This document shows, one piece after another, positions 39,299 to 50,570 of a DNA stretch of 64,000 nucleotides (its first letter is position 1; the number at the start of each line of letters is the position of its first letter). Below the pieces are notes generated by a model, which did no database searches, was not told the DNA's origin, and was given only the letters and a program-made list of their open reading frames with translations. The DNA is from Mixophyes australis (lineage: Eukaryota; Chordata; Amphibia; Anura; Limnodynastidae), in contig JAVHZZ010000075.1 in assembly GCA_036250195.1 (NCBI GenBank), forward strand, positions 62,001 through 126,000, written 5' to 3'. The position numbers were made by a program, and so were the translations under genes.

Positions 39299-40846
39299 TT
39301 TAATTTCAAATGGCAGAGCAGGAAGATCAAATACCTGGGGGTTTTCCTCACTTCTCGCTATGACCTCCTCTTTCGTGAGAATTTCCTACCCCTTTTCTCC
39401 AAGACGCAATCAGACCTGACCTCCTGGAACCGCCTTATTATTTCGTGGCTGGGCAGGATCATAGCTGTCAAAATGAACATACTCCCCAAATGGCTGTACC
39501 TCTTCCAAACCCTTCCGGTAGCTGTCCCTGCCTCTTTCCTTGCCAACATCCAGAAGGCCCTCACCCGCTTTATTTGGAACCATAGACCTCCTAGAGTCTC
39601 ATCCAATATCTTAAAACGACCAATCCCTGGAGGAGGAAGAGGCCTTCCCGACATCAAATTATACTACTTGGCATCCCACCTTTCGCAAATCGTTGCCTCC
39701 TACGCTCCCTCTGGCTCCACTGCATGGCTTGATATAGAATCGGCCCATCTAACCCTGCCCGATCTCTCCTCTCTCTGGGGCGTATCTCCCGCCCGTCGCC
39801 CCCCTGCTGTTAGAGCACTGCCTTCTATCAAATTTGATGCTATGCTCTGGGACTCCAACTCCTTCAAACTAAAACTTTCAACTGCAATATCTCCTTTAAC
39901 CCCCATCTGGCATAACCCGGTGTTCCCTCCTGGATCTGCCTCTACAACCCACCGTAACTGGTCTCGTGCAGGGCTTAAATTTCCAGTAGATTTTTCCAAA
40001 CAGGGCCGCTGGCTTTCGCTAGCGGATCTCCAACCCCAATCCCCGTCCCAAATCCTCAGCCCCTTTGAATTCTTCCAAATTAATCATTTCTTGCGATCCC
40101 TGCCACCAACCTATGTTCTTAGGGACCTTACTCCATTTGAATCTCTTTGTAGAAAACATCCCTTGGACAAGTGCATGATTTCTCAAATATATAGCATTCT
40201 TCTCACTTCTGCCCTTCCCTCTCCAAACCCTCATGAAGACGAGTGGGAAAAGGACCTTGGTCCTCCCCCGGATGAAGAGGCTTGGGAGGACATGAGACTG
40301 GGGATAGCTAAATGCTCCATATCAACTAAACTCAAGGAAACCTCTTACAAAATTTATTACCGTTGGTATTACACTCCCACAAGACTCCATAGAATGTTTC
40401 CCTCTTCCTCGCCCTGCTGTTGGCGGGACTGTGGCCAAAGGGGTACGATGTTTCATATTTGGTGGTCTTGCCCGATTATCACCACCTTCTGGGACTCAGT
40501 CCATAGTTTCCTAAATACCCTTTTTGAAGCTCCTATCCCGAAAGATCCCTGGATATTTCTTTTATGTTACACTCCCCAAGACCTGGACAAATTCTCCAAG
40601 AAATTAACTGCCCACATCCTGACAGCAGCCAAATCACTCATAGCCCTTAATTGGAAAAAGACCTCACCTCCATCCCTTTTGGCTCTCAAGAAGCAGATTT
40701 GGCACGTGGCCGCTATGGAGGAGATTACGTACTACCTCCACGATAGAGGCCACGTCTTCAGTCAAGTCTGGGCTCCATGGCTAGCCATGGAACACACCTT
40801 CCCCCCTCAACGCTCCACGTCCTCCGACCTGACTCATGTGCGATGA
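39299..40846 (+). CDS. L1-type ORF2 protein, C-terminal fragment (515 codons, no start)
   Basis: The frame is open from the 5' junction to TGA at 40844. A Met at 39473 (residue 59) is internal, and homology clearly starts before it: IKYLGVFL at residues 10-17 and WLGRIIAVKMNILPK near 50-64 are the stretch that follows the RT palm in L1 ORF2. FIWN and GGGRGLPDIKLYY near residues 91-123 are further conserved blocks. YKIYYRWYYTPTRLHRMFP near 350 precedes the cysteine-rich motif C374-x3-C378-x7-H386-x4-C391 (40418-40471), the CX3CX7HX4C pattern of L1 ORF2 C-termini. A WHVAAMEE block near 468 matches the end of the family. The full protein is usually more than 1200 residues, so the endonuclease and RT active sites are lost. 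The lack of any frameshift or stop in 1.5 kb argues for a recent insertion. In the original element it bound the RNA template during retrotransposition; here it is probably unexpressed. Confidence 0.9.
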   Translation, partial: FNFKWQSRKIKYLGVFLTSRYDLLFRENFLPLFSKTQSDLTSWNRLIISWLGRIIAVKMNILPKWLYLFQTLPVAVPASFLANIQKALTRFIWNHRPPRVSSNILKRPIPGGGRGLPDIKLYYLASHLSQIVASYAPSGSTAWLDIESAHLTLPDLSSLWGVSPARRPPAVRALPSIKFDAMLWDSNSFKLKLSTAISPLTPIWHNPVFPPGSASTTHRNWSRAGLKFPVDFSKQGRWLSLADLQPQSPSQILSPFEFFQINHFLRSLPPTYVLRDLTPFESLCRKHPLDKCMISQIYSILLTSALPSPNPHEDEWEKDLGPPPDEEAWEDMRLGIAKCSISTKLKETSYKIYYRWYYTPTRLHRMFPSSSPCCWRDCGQRGTMFHIWWSCPIITTFWDSVHSFLNTLFEAPIPKDPWIFLLCYTPQDLDKFSKKLTAHILTAAKSLIALNWKKTSPPSLLALKKQIWHVAAMEEITYYLHDRGHVFSQVWAPWLAMEHTFPPQRSTSSDLTHVR

Positions 40847-41057
40847 CCCTAACTCTTCCCGACACATATCTCCCCCTCTGTTATAGGCTCAACACACCCT
40901 AGTTATCCTCTAAATACTTACAGTGCTTATCTTTGTGGTCCTACCCCCCTCACCCCTCCCCCACAATCCATTTTGTTCCTACACCCATTTTATATTACTC
41001 TTTAAAAATGTAAAAACCGGTCATTTTTGCCTAAAGGTTTCCTAATATGCGATACAC

Positions 41058-41073
41058 CACAATAACTGTTGTG
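41058..41073 (+). other. Potential stem-loop in the LINE 3' UTR (1)
   Basis: CACAA (41058-41062) can pair with TTGTG (41069-41073) around the loop TAACTG. The stem is only 5 bp, so stability is limited. It lies ~80 bp before the poly(A). Confidence 0.4.
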
Positions 41074-41078
41074 ATTTT

Positions 41079-41097
41079 ACTGTGCATGCTACACAGT
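41079..41097 (+). other. Potential stem-loop in the LINE 3' UTR (2)
   Basis: ACTGTG (41079-41084) can pair with CACAGT (41092-41097) around a 7-base loop CATGCTA. It follows hairpin 1 after five bases. Some LINEs use 3'-terminal hairpins for template recognition; for this element that is only a possibility. Confidence 0.45.
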
Positions 41098-41139
41098 GTT
41101 ATCGTTTTGCTGTCTGTATTTTCTTGATTGACCACTGAA

Positions 41140-41145
41140 AATAAA
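41140..41145 (+). terminator. LINE polyadenylation signal AATAAA
   Basis: AATAAA lies about a dozen bases before the A-tail that begins at 41153, the expected place for the element's own cleavage and polyadenylation signal. The surrounding satellite is also full of AATAAA words by composition. This one is assigned because of its position at the end of a recognised element. Confidence 0.8.
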
Positions 41146-41161
41146 AAATTATAAAAAAAAA

Positions 41162-41178
41162 AAAAAAAAAAGTATAAA
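41162..41178 (+). repeat. LINE target-site duplication, 3' copy
   Basis: A10-GTATAAA, matching 39281-39297. The A-run is shared with the poly(A) tail, so the boundary cannot be fixed. The following sequence continues the array exactly as at the empty site (24798 onward). Confidence 0.72.
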
Positions 41179-44050
41179 AATAAGAATAAGTATAAAAATA
41201 AGTATAAAAATAATAATAAAACAAAAATAAGTATAAAAATAAGAATTAACAAAAATAAGTATAAAAATAAAAATAAAACAAAAATAATTATAAAAATAAG
41301 AATAAACAAAAATAAGTATAAAAATAAGAATAAAAAAAATTGTATAAAAATAAGAATAAGTATAAAAATAAGAATAAAAATATAATTAGTATAAAAATAG
41401 GAATAAGTATAAAAATAAGTATAAAAATAAAAATAAAAAAAATGTATAAAAATAAGTATAAGTATAAAAATAAGTATAAAAATAAGAATAAAAAAAAAAG
41501 TATAAGAATAAGTATAATAATAAGTATAAAAATAAGACAAAAACAAAAATACATATAAAAATCAGAATAAGTATAAAAATAAGAATAAAATAAAAATAAG
41601 TATAAAAATAAGAATAAAAAAATAGTATAAAAATAAGAATAAAACAAAAATAAGTATAAAAATAAGAATAAACAAAAAGGATAAAAATAAGAATAAGTAT
41701 AAAAATAAGAATAAAAAAAGTATAAAAATAAGAATAAGTATAAAAATAAGAATAAAACAAAAATAAGTATAAAAATAAGAATAAAAAAAAATAAGTATAA
41801 AAATAAGAATAAAACACAAATAAGTATAAAAATAAGAATAAAAAAGGATACAAATAAGAATAAGTATAAAAATTAGAATAAGTATAAAAATAAGAATAAA
41901 AAAAAGTATAAAAATAAGAATAAGTATAAAAATAAGTATAAAAATAAGAATAAAACAAAAATACATATAAAAATAAGAATAAGTAAAAAAATAAGTATAA
42001 AAATAAGAATAAAAAAAAATTAGTATAAGAATAAGTATAAAAATAAGTATAAAAATAAGAATAAAAAAAAAATTAGTATAAAAATAAGAATAAGTATAAA
42101 AATAAGTATAAAAATAAGAATAAAAAAAAATTAGTATAAGAATAAGTATAAAAATAAGAATAAAAAAAAGTATAAAAATAAGAATAAGTATAAAAATAAG
42201 TATAAAAATAAGAATAAAATAAAAATACATATAAAAATAAGAATAAGTAAAAAAATAAGTATAAAAATAAGAATAAAAAAAAATTAGTATAAGAATAAGT
42301 ATAAAAATAAGTATAAAAATAAGAATAAAAAAAAAATTAGTATAAAAATAAGAATAAGTATAAAAATAAGAATAAAAAAAAGTATAAAAATAAGAATAAG
42401 TATAAAAATAAGTATAAAAATAAGAATAAAACAAAAATACATATAAAAATAAGAATAAGTAAAAAAATAAGTATAAAAATAAGAATAAAAAAAAATTAGT
42501 ATAAGAATAAGTATAAAAATAAGTATAAAAATAAGAATAAAAAAAAAATTAGTATAAAAATAAGAATAAGTATTAAAATAAGTATAAAAATAAGAATAAA
42601 AAAAAATTAGTATAAGAATAAGTATAAAAATAAGTATAAAAATAAGAATAAAAAAAAAATTAGTATAAAAATAAGAATAAGTATAAAAATAAGTATAAAA
42701 ATAAGAATAAAAAAAAATTAGTATAAGAATAAGTATAAAAATAAGTATAAAAATAAGAATAAAAAAAAAATTAGTATAAAAATAAGAATAAACAAAAATA
42801 ATTATAAAAATTAAAAAAAATGTATTAAAATAAGTATAAAAATCAGAATAAGTATAAAAATAAGAAAAACAAAAATAAGTATAAAAATAAGTATAAAAAT
42901 AAGAATAAAACAAAAATAAGTATAAAAATAAGAATAAACAAAAATAAGTATAAAAATAAGAATAAAAAAATTGTATAAAAATAAGAATAAGTATAAAAAT
43001 AAGAATAAAAAAATAATTAGTATAAAAATAGGAATAAGTATAAAAATTAGTATAAAAATAATAATAAGTATAAAAATAAGAATAAAACACAAATAAGTAT
43101 AAAAATAAGAATAAAAAAAGGATACAAATAAGAATAAGTATAAAAATTAGAATAAGTATAAAAATAAGAATAAAAAAAGTATAAAAATAAGAATAAGTAT
43201 AATAATAAGTATAAAAATAAGAATAAAACAAAAATACATATAAAAATAAGAATAAGTAAAAAAATAAGTACAAAAATAAGAATAAAAAAAAGTATAAAAT
43301 TAAGAATAAGTATAAAAATAAGTATAAAAATAAGAATAAAAAAATTTTTTGTATAAGAATAAGTATAAAAATAAGTATAAAAATAAGAATAAAAAAAAAA
43401 TTAGTATAAAAATAAGAATAAGTACAAAAATAAGTATAAAAATAAGAATGAAACAAAAATAAGTATAGAAATAAGAATAAGAAAAAAAAGTATAAAAATA
43501 AGAATAAGTATAAAAATAAGTATAAAAATAAGAATAAAAAAAAATAAGTATTAAAATAAGAATAAAACACAAATAAGTATAAAAATAAGAATAAAAAAAG
43601 GATAAAAATAAGAATAAGTATAAAAATAAGAATAAAAAAAAGGATAAAAATAAGAATAAGTATAAAAATAAGTATAAAAATAAGTATAAAAATAAGTATA
43701 AAAAAAATTAGTATAAAAATAAGAATAAGTATAAAAATAAGTATAAAAATAAGAATAAAAAAAAATAAGTATAGAAATAAGAATAAAAAAAAAAAAGTAT
43801 AAAAATAAGAATAAGTATAAAAATAAGTATAAAAATAAGAATAAAAAAAATAAGTATTAAAATAAGAATAAAACACAAATAAGTATAAAAATAAGAATAA
43901 AAAAAAGGATAAAAATAAGAATAAGTATAAAAATAAGAATAAAAAAAAGGATAAAATTAAGAATAAGTATAAAAATAAGTATAAAAATAAGTATAACAAA
44001 AATTAGTATAAAAATAAGAATAAACAAAAATAAGTATAAAAATTAAAAAA
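41179..44050 (+). repeat. Downstream copy of 24.8-27.3 kb
   Basis: Matches the empty-site side of the large duplication (offsets 16381, 16595 and 16647 bp as indels accumulate). It holds about 214 bp near 41.57-41.78 kb that is absent from the other copy. Several short steps led by TTAGTATAAGAATAAG occur at 42.0-42.8 kb, and an A7T6 tract lies at 43338-43350. No coding content. Confidence 0.8.
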
Positions 44051-46660
44051 AATGTATTAAAATAAGTATAAAAATCAGAATAAGTATAAAAATAAGAATA
44101 AAACAAAAATAAGTATAAAAATAAGAATAAGAAAAAAAAGTATAAAAATAAGAATAAGTAAAAATAAGTATAAAAATAAGAATAAAAAAAATTAGTATAA
44201 AAATAAGAATAAACAAAAAGTATAAGAATAAGTATAATAATAAGTATAAAAATAAGTATAAAAATCAGAATAAAAAAAAATTAGTATAAGAATAAGTATA
44301 AAAATAAGTATAAGAATAAACAAAAAATGGTATAAAAATAAGAATAAGTATAAAATAACTATAAAAATAAGAATAAAAAAAGTATAAGAATAAGAATAAG
44401 TATAAAAATAAGTATAAAAATAAGAATAAAAAAAAAATTAGTATAAAAATAAGAATAAGTATAAAAATAAGTATAAAAATAAGAATAAAAAAAAAAATTA
44501 GTATAAGAATAAGTATAAAAATAAGAATAAAAAAAGGATAAAAATAAGAATAAGTATAAAAATAAGAATAAGTATAAAAATAAGTATAAAAATAAGAATA
44601 AAAAAATAAAAGTATAAAAGTAAGATAAAAAAAGTATAAAAATAAGTATAAAAATAAGAATAAAACAAAAATAAGTATAAAAATAAGAATAAAAAAAAAA
44701 TTGTATAAAAATAAGAATAAGTATAAAAATAAGTATAAAAATAAGAATAAGTATAAAAATAAGTATAAAAATAAGATTAAAAAAATAAAAGTATAAAAGT
44801 AAGATAAAAAAAGTATAAAAATAAGTATAAAAATAAGAATAAAACAAAAATAAGTATAAAAATAAGAATAAAATAAAAATAAGAATAAAAAAAAAGTATA
44901 AAAATAAGAATAAAACACAAATAAGTATACAAATAAGAATAAAAAAAAGGATAAAAATAAGAATAAGTATAAAAATTAGAATAAGTATAAAAATAAGAAT
45001 AAAAAAAGTATAAAAATAAGAATAAGTATAAAAAAAAGTATAAAAATAAGAATAAAAAAAGTATAAAAATCAGAATAAGTATAAAAATAAGAATAAAAAA
45101 AAAATTAGTATAAGAATAAGTATAAAAATAAGTATAAAAATAAGAATAAACAAAAAATAGTATAAAAATAAGAATAAGTATAAAAATAAGTATAAAAATA
45201 AGAATAAAAAAAGTATAAGAATAAGAATAAGTATAAAAATAAGTATAAAAATAAGAATAAAAAAATAAAAGTATAAAAGTAAGATAAAAAAAAGTATAAA
45301 AATAAGTATAAAAATAAGAATAAAACAAAAATAAGTATAAAAATAAGAATAAAAAAAAATTGAATAAAAATAAGAATAAGTATAAAAATAAGTATAAAAA
45401 TCAGAATAAAAAAAAAATAAGTATAAAAATAAGAATTAACAAAAATAAGTATAAAAATTAAAAAAAATGTATTAAAATAAGTATAAAAATCAGAATAAGT
45501 ATAAAAATAAGTATAAAAATAAGAATAAAACAAAAATAAGTATAAAAATAAGAATAAACAAAAATAAGTATAAAAATAAGAATAAAAAAATTGTATAAAA
45601 ATAAGAATAAGTATAAAAATAAGAATAAAAAAATAATTAGTATAAAAATAGGAATAAGTATAAAAATAAGTATAAAAATAATAATAAGTATAAAAATAAG
45701 AATAAAACACAAATAAGTATAAAAATAAGAATAAAAAAAGGATACAAATAAGAATAAGTATAAAAATTAGAATAAGTATAAAAATAAGAATAAAAAAAGT
45801 ATAAAAATAAGAATAAGTATAATAATAAGTATAAAAATAAGAATAAAACAAAAATACATATAAAAGTAAGAATAAGTAAAAAAATAAGTACAAAAATAAG
45901 AATAAAAAAAAGTATAAAATTAAGAATAAGTATAAAAATAAGAATAAAAAAAAAATTGTATAAGAATAAGTATAAAAATAAGTATAAAAATAAGAATAAA
46001 AAAAAAATTAGTATAAAAATAAGAATAAGTACAAAAATAAGTATAAAAATAAGAATGAAACAAAAATAAGTATAGAAATAAGAATAAGAAAAAAAAGTAT
46101 AAAAATAAGAATAAGTATAAAAATAAGTATAAAAATAAGAATAAAAAAAAATAAGTATTAAAATAAGAATAAAACACAAATAAGTATAAAAATAAGAATA
46201 AAAAAAGGATAAAAATAAGAATAAGTATAAAAATAAGAATAAAAAAAAGGATAAAAATAAGAATAAGTATAAAAATAAGTATAAAAATAAGTATAAAAAT
46301 AAGTATAAAAAAAATTAGTATAAAAATAAGAATAAGTATAAAAATAAGTATAAAAATAAGAAAAAAAAAAAAATAAGTATAGAAATAAGAATAAAAAAAA
46401 AAAGTATAAAAATAAGAATAAGTATAAAAATAAGTATAAAAATAAGAATAAAAAAAATAAGTATTAAAATAAGAATAAAACACAAATAAGTATAAAAATA
46501 AGAATAAAAAAAAGGATAAAAATAAGAATAAGTATAAAAATAAGAATAAAAAAAAGGATAAAATTAAGAATAAGTATAAAAATAAGTATAAAAATAAGTA
46601 TAACAAAAATTAGTATAAAAATAAGAATAAACAAAAATAAGTATAAAAATTAAAAAAAAT
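44051..46660 (+). repeat. ~2.6-kb higher-order unit, copy 1
   Basis: Contains the AAAAGTAAGATAAAA trio (44612, 44791, 45271) followed by a sequence like the 906-bp unit of 19.3-20.2 kb (45637 corresponds to 19435, offset 26202). The marker ATGTATTAAAATAAG lies at 44053, 45469 and 46661. The whole order resembles 18.1-21.4 kb. No coding content. Confidence 0.82.
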
Positions 46661-49440
46661 GTATTAAAATAAGTATAAAAATCAGAATAAGTATAAAAAT
46701 AAGAATAAAACAAAAATAAGTATAAAAATAAGAATAAGAAAAAAAAGTATAAAAATAAGAATAAGTAAAAATAAGTATAAAAATAAGAATAAAAAAAATT
46801 AGTATAAAAATAAGAATAAACAAAAAGTATAAGAATAAGTATAATAATAAGTATAAAAATAAGTATAAAAATCAGAATAAAAAAAAATTAGTATAAGAAT
46901 AAGTATAAAAATAAGTATAAGAATAAACAAAAAATGGTATAAAAATAAGAATAAGTATAAAATAACTATAAAAATAAGAATAAAAAAAGTATAAGAATAA
47001 GAATAAGTATAAAAATAAGTATAAAAATAAGAATAAAAAAAAAATTAGTATAAAAATAAGAATAAAAGAAATTAGTATAAAAATAAGAATAAGTATAAAA
47101 ATAAGTATAAAAATAAGAATAAAAAAAAAAATTAGTATAAAAATAAGTATAAAAATAAGAATAAAAAAATAAAAGTATAAAAGTAAGATAAAAAAAGTAT
47201 AAAAATAAGTATAAAAATAAGAATAAAATAAAAATAAGTATAAAAATAAGAATTAAAAAAAAATTGTATAAAAATAAGAATAAGTATAAAAATAAGTATA
47301 AAAATAAGAATAAGTATAAAAATAAGTATAAAAATAAGAATAAAAAAATAAAAGTATAAAAGTAAGATAAAAAAGTATAAAAATAAGTATAAAAATAAGA
47401 ATAAAACAAAAATAAGTATAAAAATAAGAATAAAATAAAAATAAGAATAAAAAAAAAGTATAAAAATAAGAATAAAACACAAATAAGTATACAAATAAGA
47501 ATAAAAAAAAGGATAAAAATAAGAATAAGTATAAAAATTAGAATAAGTATAAAAATAAGAATAAAAAAAGTATAAAAATAAGAATAAGTATAAAAAAAAG
47601 TATAAAAATAAGAATAAAAAAAGTATAAAAATCAGAATAAGTATAAAAATAAGAATAAAAAAAAAATTAGTATAAGAATAAGTATAAAAATAAGTATAAA
47701 AATAAGAATAAACAAAAAATAGTATAAAAATAAGAATAAGTATAAAAATAAGTATAAAAATAAGAATAAAAAAAGTATAAGAATAAGAATAAGTATAAAA
47801 ATAAGTATAAAAATAAGAATAAAAAAATAAAAGTATAAAAGTAAGATAAAAAAAAGTATAAAAATAAGTATAAAAATAAGAATAAAACAAAAATAAGTAT
47901 AAAAATAAGAATAAAAAAAAATTGAATAAAAATAAGAATAAGTATAAAAATAAGTATAAAAATCAGAAAAAAAAAAAATAAGTATAAAAATAAGAATTAA
48001 CAAAAATAAGTATAAAAATTAAAAAAAATGTATTAAAATAAGTATAAAAATCAGAATAAGTATAAAAATAAGTATAAAAATAAGAATAAAACAAAAATAA
48101 GTATAAAAATAAGAATAAACAAAAATAAGTATAAAAATAAGAATAAAAAAATTATATAAAAATAAGAATAAGTATAAAAATAAGAATAAAAAAATAATTA
48201 GTATAAAAATAGGAATAAGTATAAAAATAAGTATAAAAATAATAATAAGTATAAAAATAAGAATAAAACACAAATAAGTATAAAAATAAGAATAAAAAAA
48301 GGATACAAATAAGAATAAGTATAAAAATTAGAATAAGTATAAAAATAAGAATAAAAAAAGTATAAAAATAAGAATAAGTATAATAATAAGTATAAAAATA
48401 AGAATAAAACAAAAATACATATAAAAATAAGAATAAGTAAAAAAATAAGTACAAAAATAAGAATAAAAAAAAGTATAAAATTAAGAATAAGTATAAAAAT
48501 AAGTATAAAAATAAGAATAAAAAAAAAATTTGTATAAGAATAAGTATAAAAATAAGTATAAAAATAAGAATAAAAAAAAATTAGTATAAAAATAAGAATA
48601 AGTACAAAAATAAGTATAAAAATAAGAATGAAACAAAAATAAGTATAGAAATAAGAATAAAAAAAAAAGTATAAAAATAAGAATAAGTATAAAAATAAGT
48701 ATAAAAATAAGAATAAAAAAAAATAAGTATTAAAATAAGAATAAAACACAAATAAGTATAAAAATAAGAATAAAAAAAGGATAAAAATAAGAATAAGTAT
48801 AAAAATAAGAATAAAAAAAAGGATAAAAATAAGAATAAGTATAAAAATAAGTATAAAAATAAGAATAAAAAAAAAAGTATAAAAATAAGAATAAGTATAA
48901 AAATAAGTATAAAAATAAGAATAAAAAAAAATAAGTATTAAAATAAGAATAAAACACAAATAAGTATAAAAATAAGAATAAAAAAAGGATAAAAATAAGA
49001 ATAAGTATAAAAATAAGAATAAAAAAAAGGATAAAAATAAGAATAAGTATAAAAATAAGTATAAAAATAAGTATAAAAATAAGTATAAAAAAAATTAGTA
49101 TAAAAATAAGAATAAGTATAAAAATAAGTATAAAAATAAGAATAAAAAAAAAATAAGTATAGAAATAAGAATAAAAAAAAAAAAGTATAAAAATAAGAAT
49201 AAGTATAAAAATAAGTATAAAAATAAGAATAAAAAAAATAAGTATTAAAATAAGAATAAAACACAAATAAGTATAAAAATAAGAATAAAAAAAAGGATAA
49301 AAATAAGAATAAGTATAAAAATAAGAATAAAAAAAAGGATAAAATTAAGAATAAGTATAAAAATAAGTATAAAAATAAGTATAACAAAAATTAGTATAAA
49401 AATAAGAATAAACAAAAATAAGTATAAAAATTAAAAAAAA
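46661..49440 (+). repeat. ~2.6-2.8-kb higher-order unit, copy 2
   Basis: Repeats copy 1: trio at 47175, 47354 and 47833 (2563, 2563 and 2562 bp later), 45458/48019 and 45637/48198 (2561 bp). An extra partial unit near 48.7-48.96 kb lengthens the distal part before the next marker at 49441. No coding content. Confidence 0.82.
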
Positions 49441-50570
49441 TGTATTAAAATAAGTATAAAAATCAGAATAAGTATAAAAATAAGAATAAAACAAAAATAA
49501 GTATAAAAATAAGAATAAGAAAAAAAAGTATAAAAATAAGAATAAGTAAAAATAAGTATAAAAATAAGAATAAAAAAAATTAGTATAAAAATAAGAATAA
49601 ACAAAAAGTATAAGAATAAGTATAATAATAAGTATAAAAATAAGTATAAAAATCAAAATAAAAAAAAATTAGTATAAGAATAAGTATAAAAATAAGTATA
49701 AGAATAAACAAAAAATGGTATAAAAATAAGAATAAGTATAAAATAACTATAAAAATAAGAATAAAAAAAGTATAAGAATAAGAATAAGTATAAAAATAAG
49801 TATAAAAATAAGAATAAAAAAAAAATTAGTATAAAAATAAGAATAAAAGAAATTAGTATAAAAATAAGAATAAGTATAAAAATAAGTATAAAAATAAGAA
49901 TAAAAAAAAAAATTAGTATAAGAATAAGTATAAAAATAAGTGTAAAAATAAGAATAAAAAAAAAAAAGTATAAAAATAAGAATAAGTATAAAAATAAGTA
50001 TAAAAATAATAATAAAACAAAAATAAGTATAAAAATAAGAATAAGTATAAAAATAAGTTTAAAAATAAGAATAAAACAAAAATAAGTATAAAAATAAGAA
50101 TAAACAAAAATAAGTATAAAAATAAGAATAAAAAAATTGTATGAAAATAAGAATAAGTATAAAAATAAGAATAAAAAATAATTAGTATAAAAATAGGAAT
50201 AAGTATAAAAATAAGTATAAAACTAAAAATGTATAAAAATAAGTATAAGTATAAAAATAAGTACAAAAATAAGAATAAAAAAAAGTATAAAATTAAGAAT
50301 AAGTATAAAAATAAGTATAAAAATAAGAATAAAAAAAATTTAGTATAAGAATAAGTATAAAAATAAGTATAAAAATAAGAATAAAAAAAAAAATTAGTAT
50401 AAAAATAAGAATAAAAAAAAATTAGTATAAGAATAAGTACAAAAATAAGTATAAAAATAAGAATAAAACAAAAATAAGTATAGAAATAAGAATAAGAAAA
50501 AAAAGTATAAAAATAAGAATAAGTATAAAAATAAGTATAAAAATAAGAATAAAAAAAAAATTAGTATAAA
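49441..50570 (+). repeat. Transition satellite between two subfamilies
   Basis: Starts with the last ATGTATTAAAATAAG marker in the window and the AATAATAAG/AAAATC junction also seen near 21.62, 27.36 and 37.24 kb, then passes through AAGTGTAAAAATAAG and AAGTTTAAAAATAAG variants into the 50.6-64-kb type. No coding content. Confidence 0.7.

Larger units (their letters stand above)
40847..41152 (+). other. LINE 3' untranslated region
   Basis: Non-coding tail of the element between the ORF2 stop and the poly(A). It contains a pyrimidine-rich stretch with three C-runs (C6, C4, C5) at 40944-40962, two short potential hairpins near 41058-41097, and an AATAAA signal. The opposite strand of the C-rich part is G-rich. 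I did not recognise a named subfamily. Confidence 0.8.
39298..41171 (+). mobile_element. 5'-truncated L1-type non-LTR retrotransposon
   Basis: About 1.87 kb of mixed-composition sequence replaces the satellite. It holds the C-terminal part of an L1-type ORF2, a 3' UTR of ~0.3 kb, an AATAAA signal and an uninterrupted run of 19 A (41153-41171, including target A's), then satellite resumes. The 5' end is cut inside the region after the reverse transcriptase catalytic core, so the promoter, ORF1, endonuclease and RT active site are missing and it cannot move by itself. Such 5' truncation with direct repeats and a poly(A) tail is standard for target-primed reverse transcription. Composition differs sharply from the array, and CpG occurs here. 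It is the only interspersed element in the window. The resemblance to amphibian L1s is from memory of the family, not a search. Confidence 0.93.

Noticed and set aside
39473..39475. ATG at 39473 as a true start of a 457-residue protein
   Set aside because: The L1 ORF2 similarity continues in frame upstream to 39299, so this Met is internal to a truncated ORF2.
39358..39657. Minus-strand reading frames inside the LINE (also 39700-39999 and 40019-40234)
   Set aside because: They lie opposite the ORF2 frame, which has clear family motifs, and show no recognisable protein features.
40847..41152. A tRNA or other small RNA gene in the LINE tail
   Set aside because: There are only two very short hairpins and no cloverleaf or internal promoter boxes that I could recognise.
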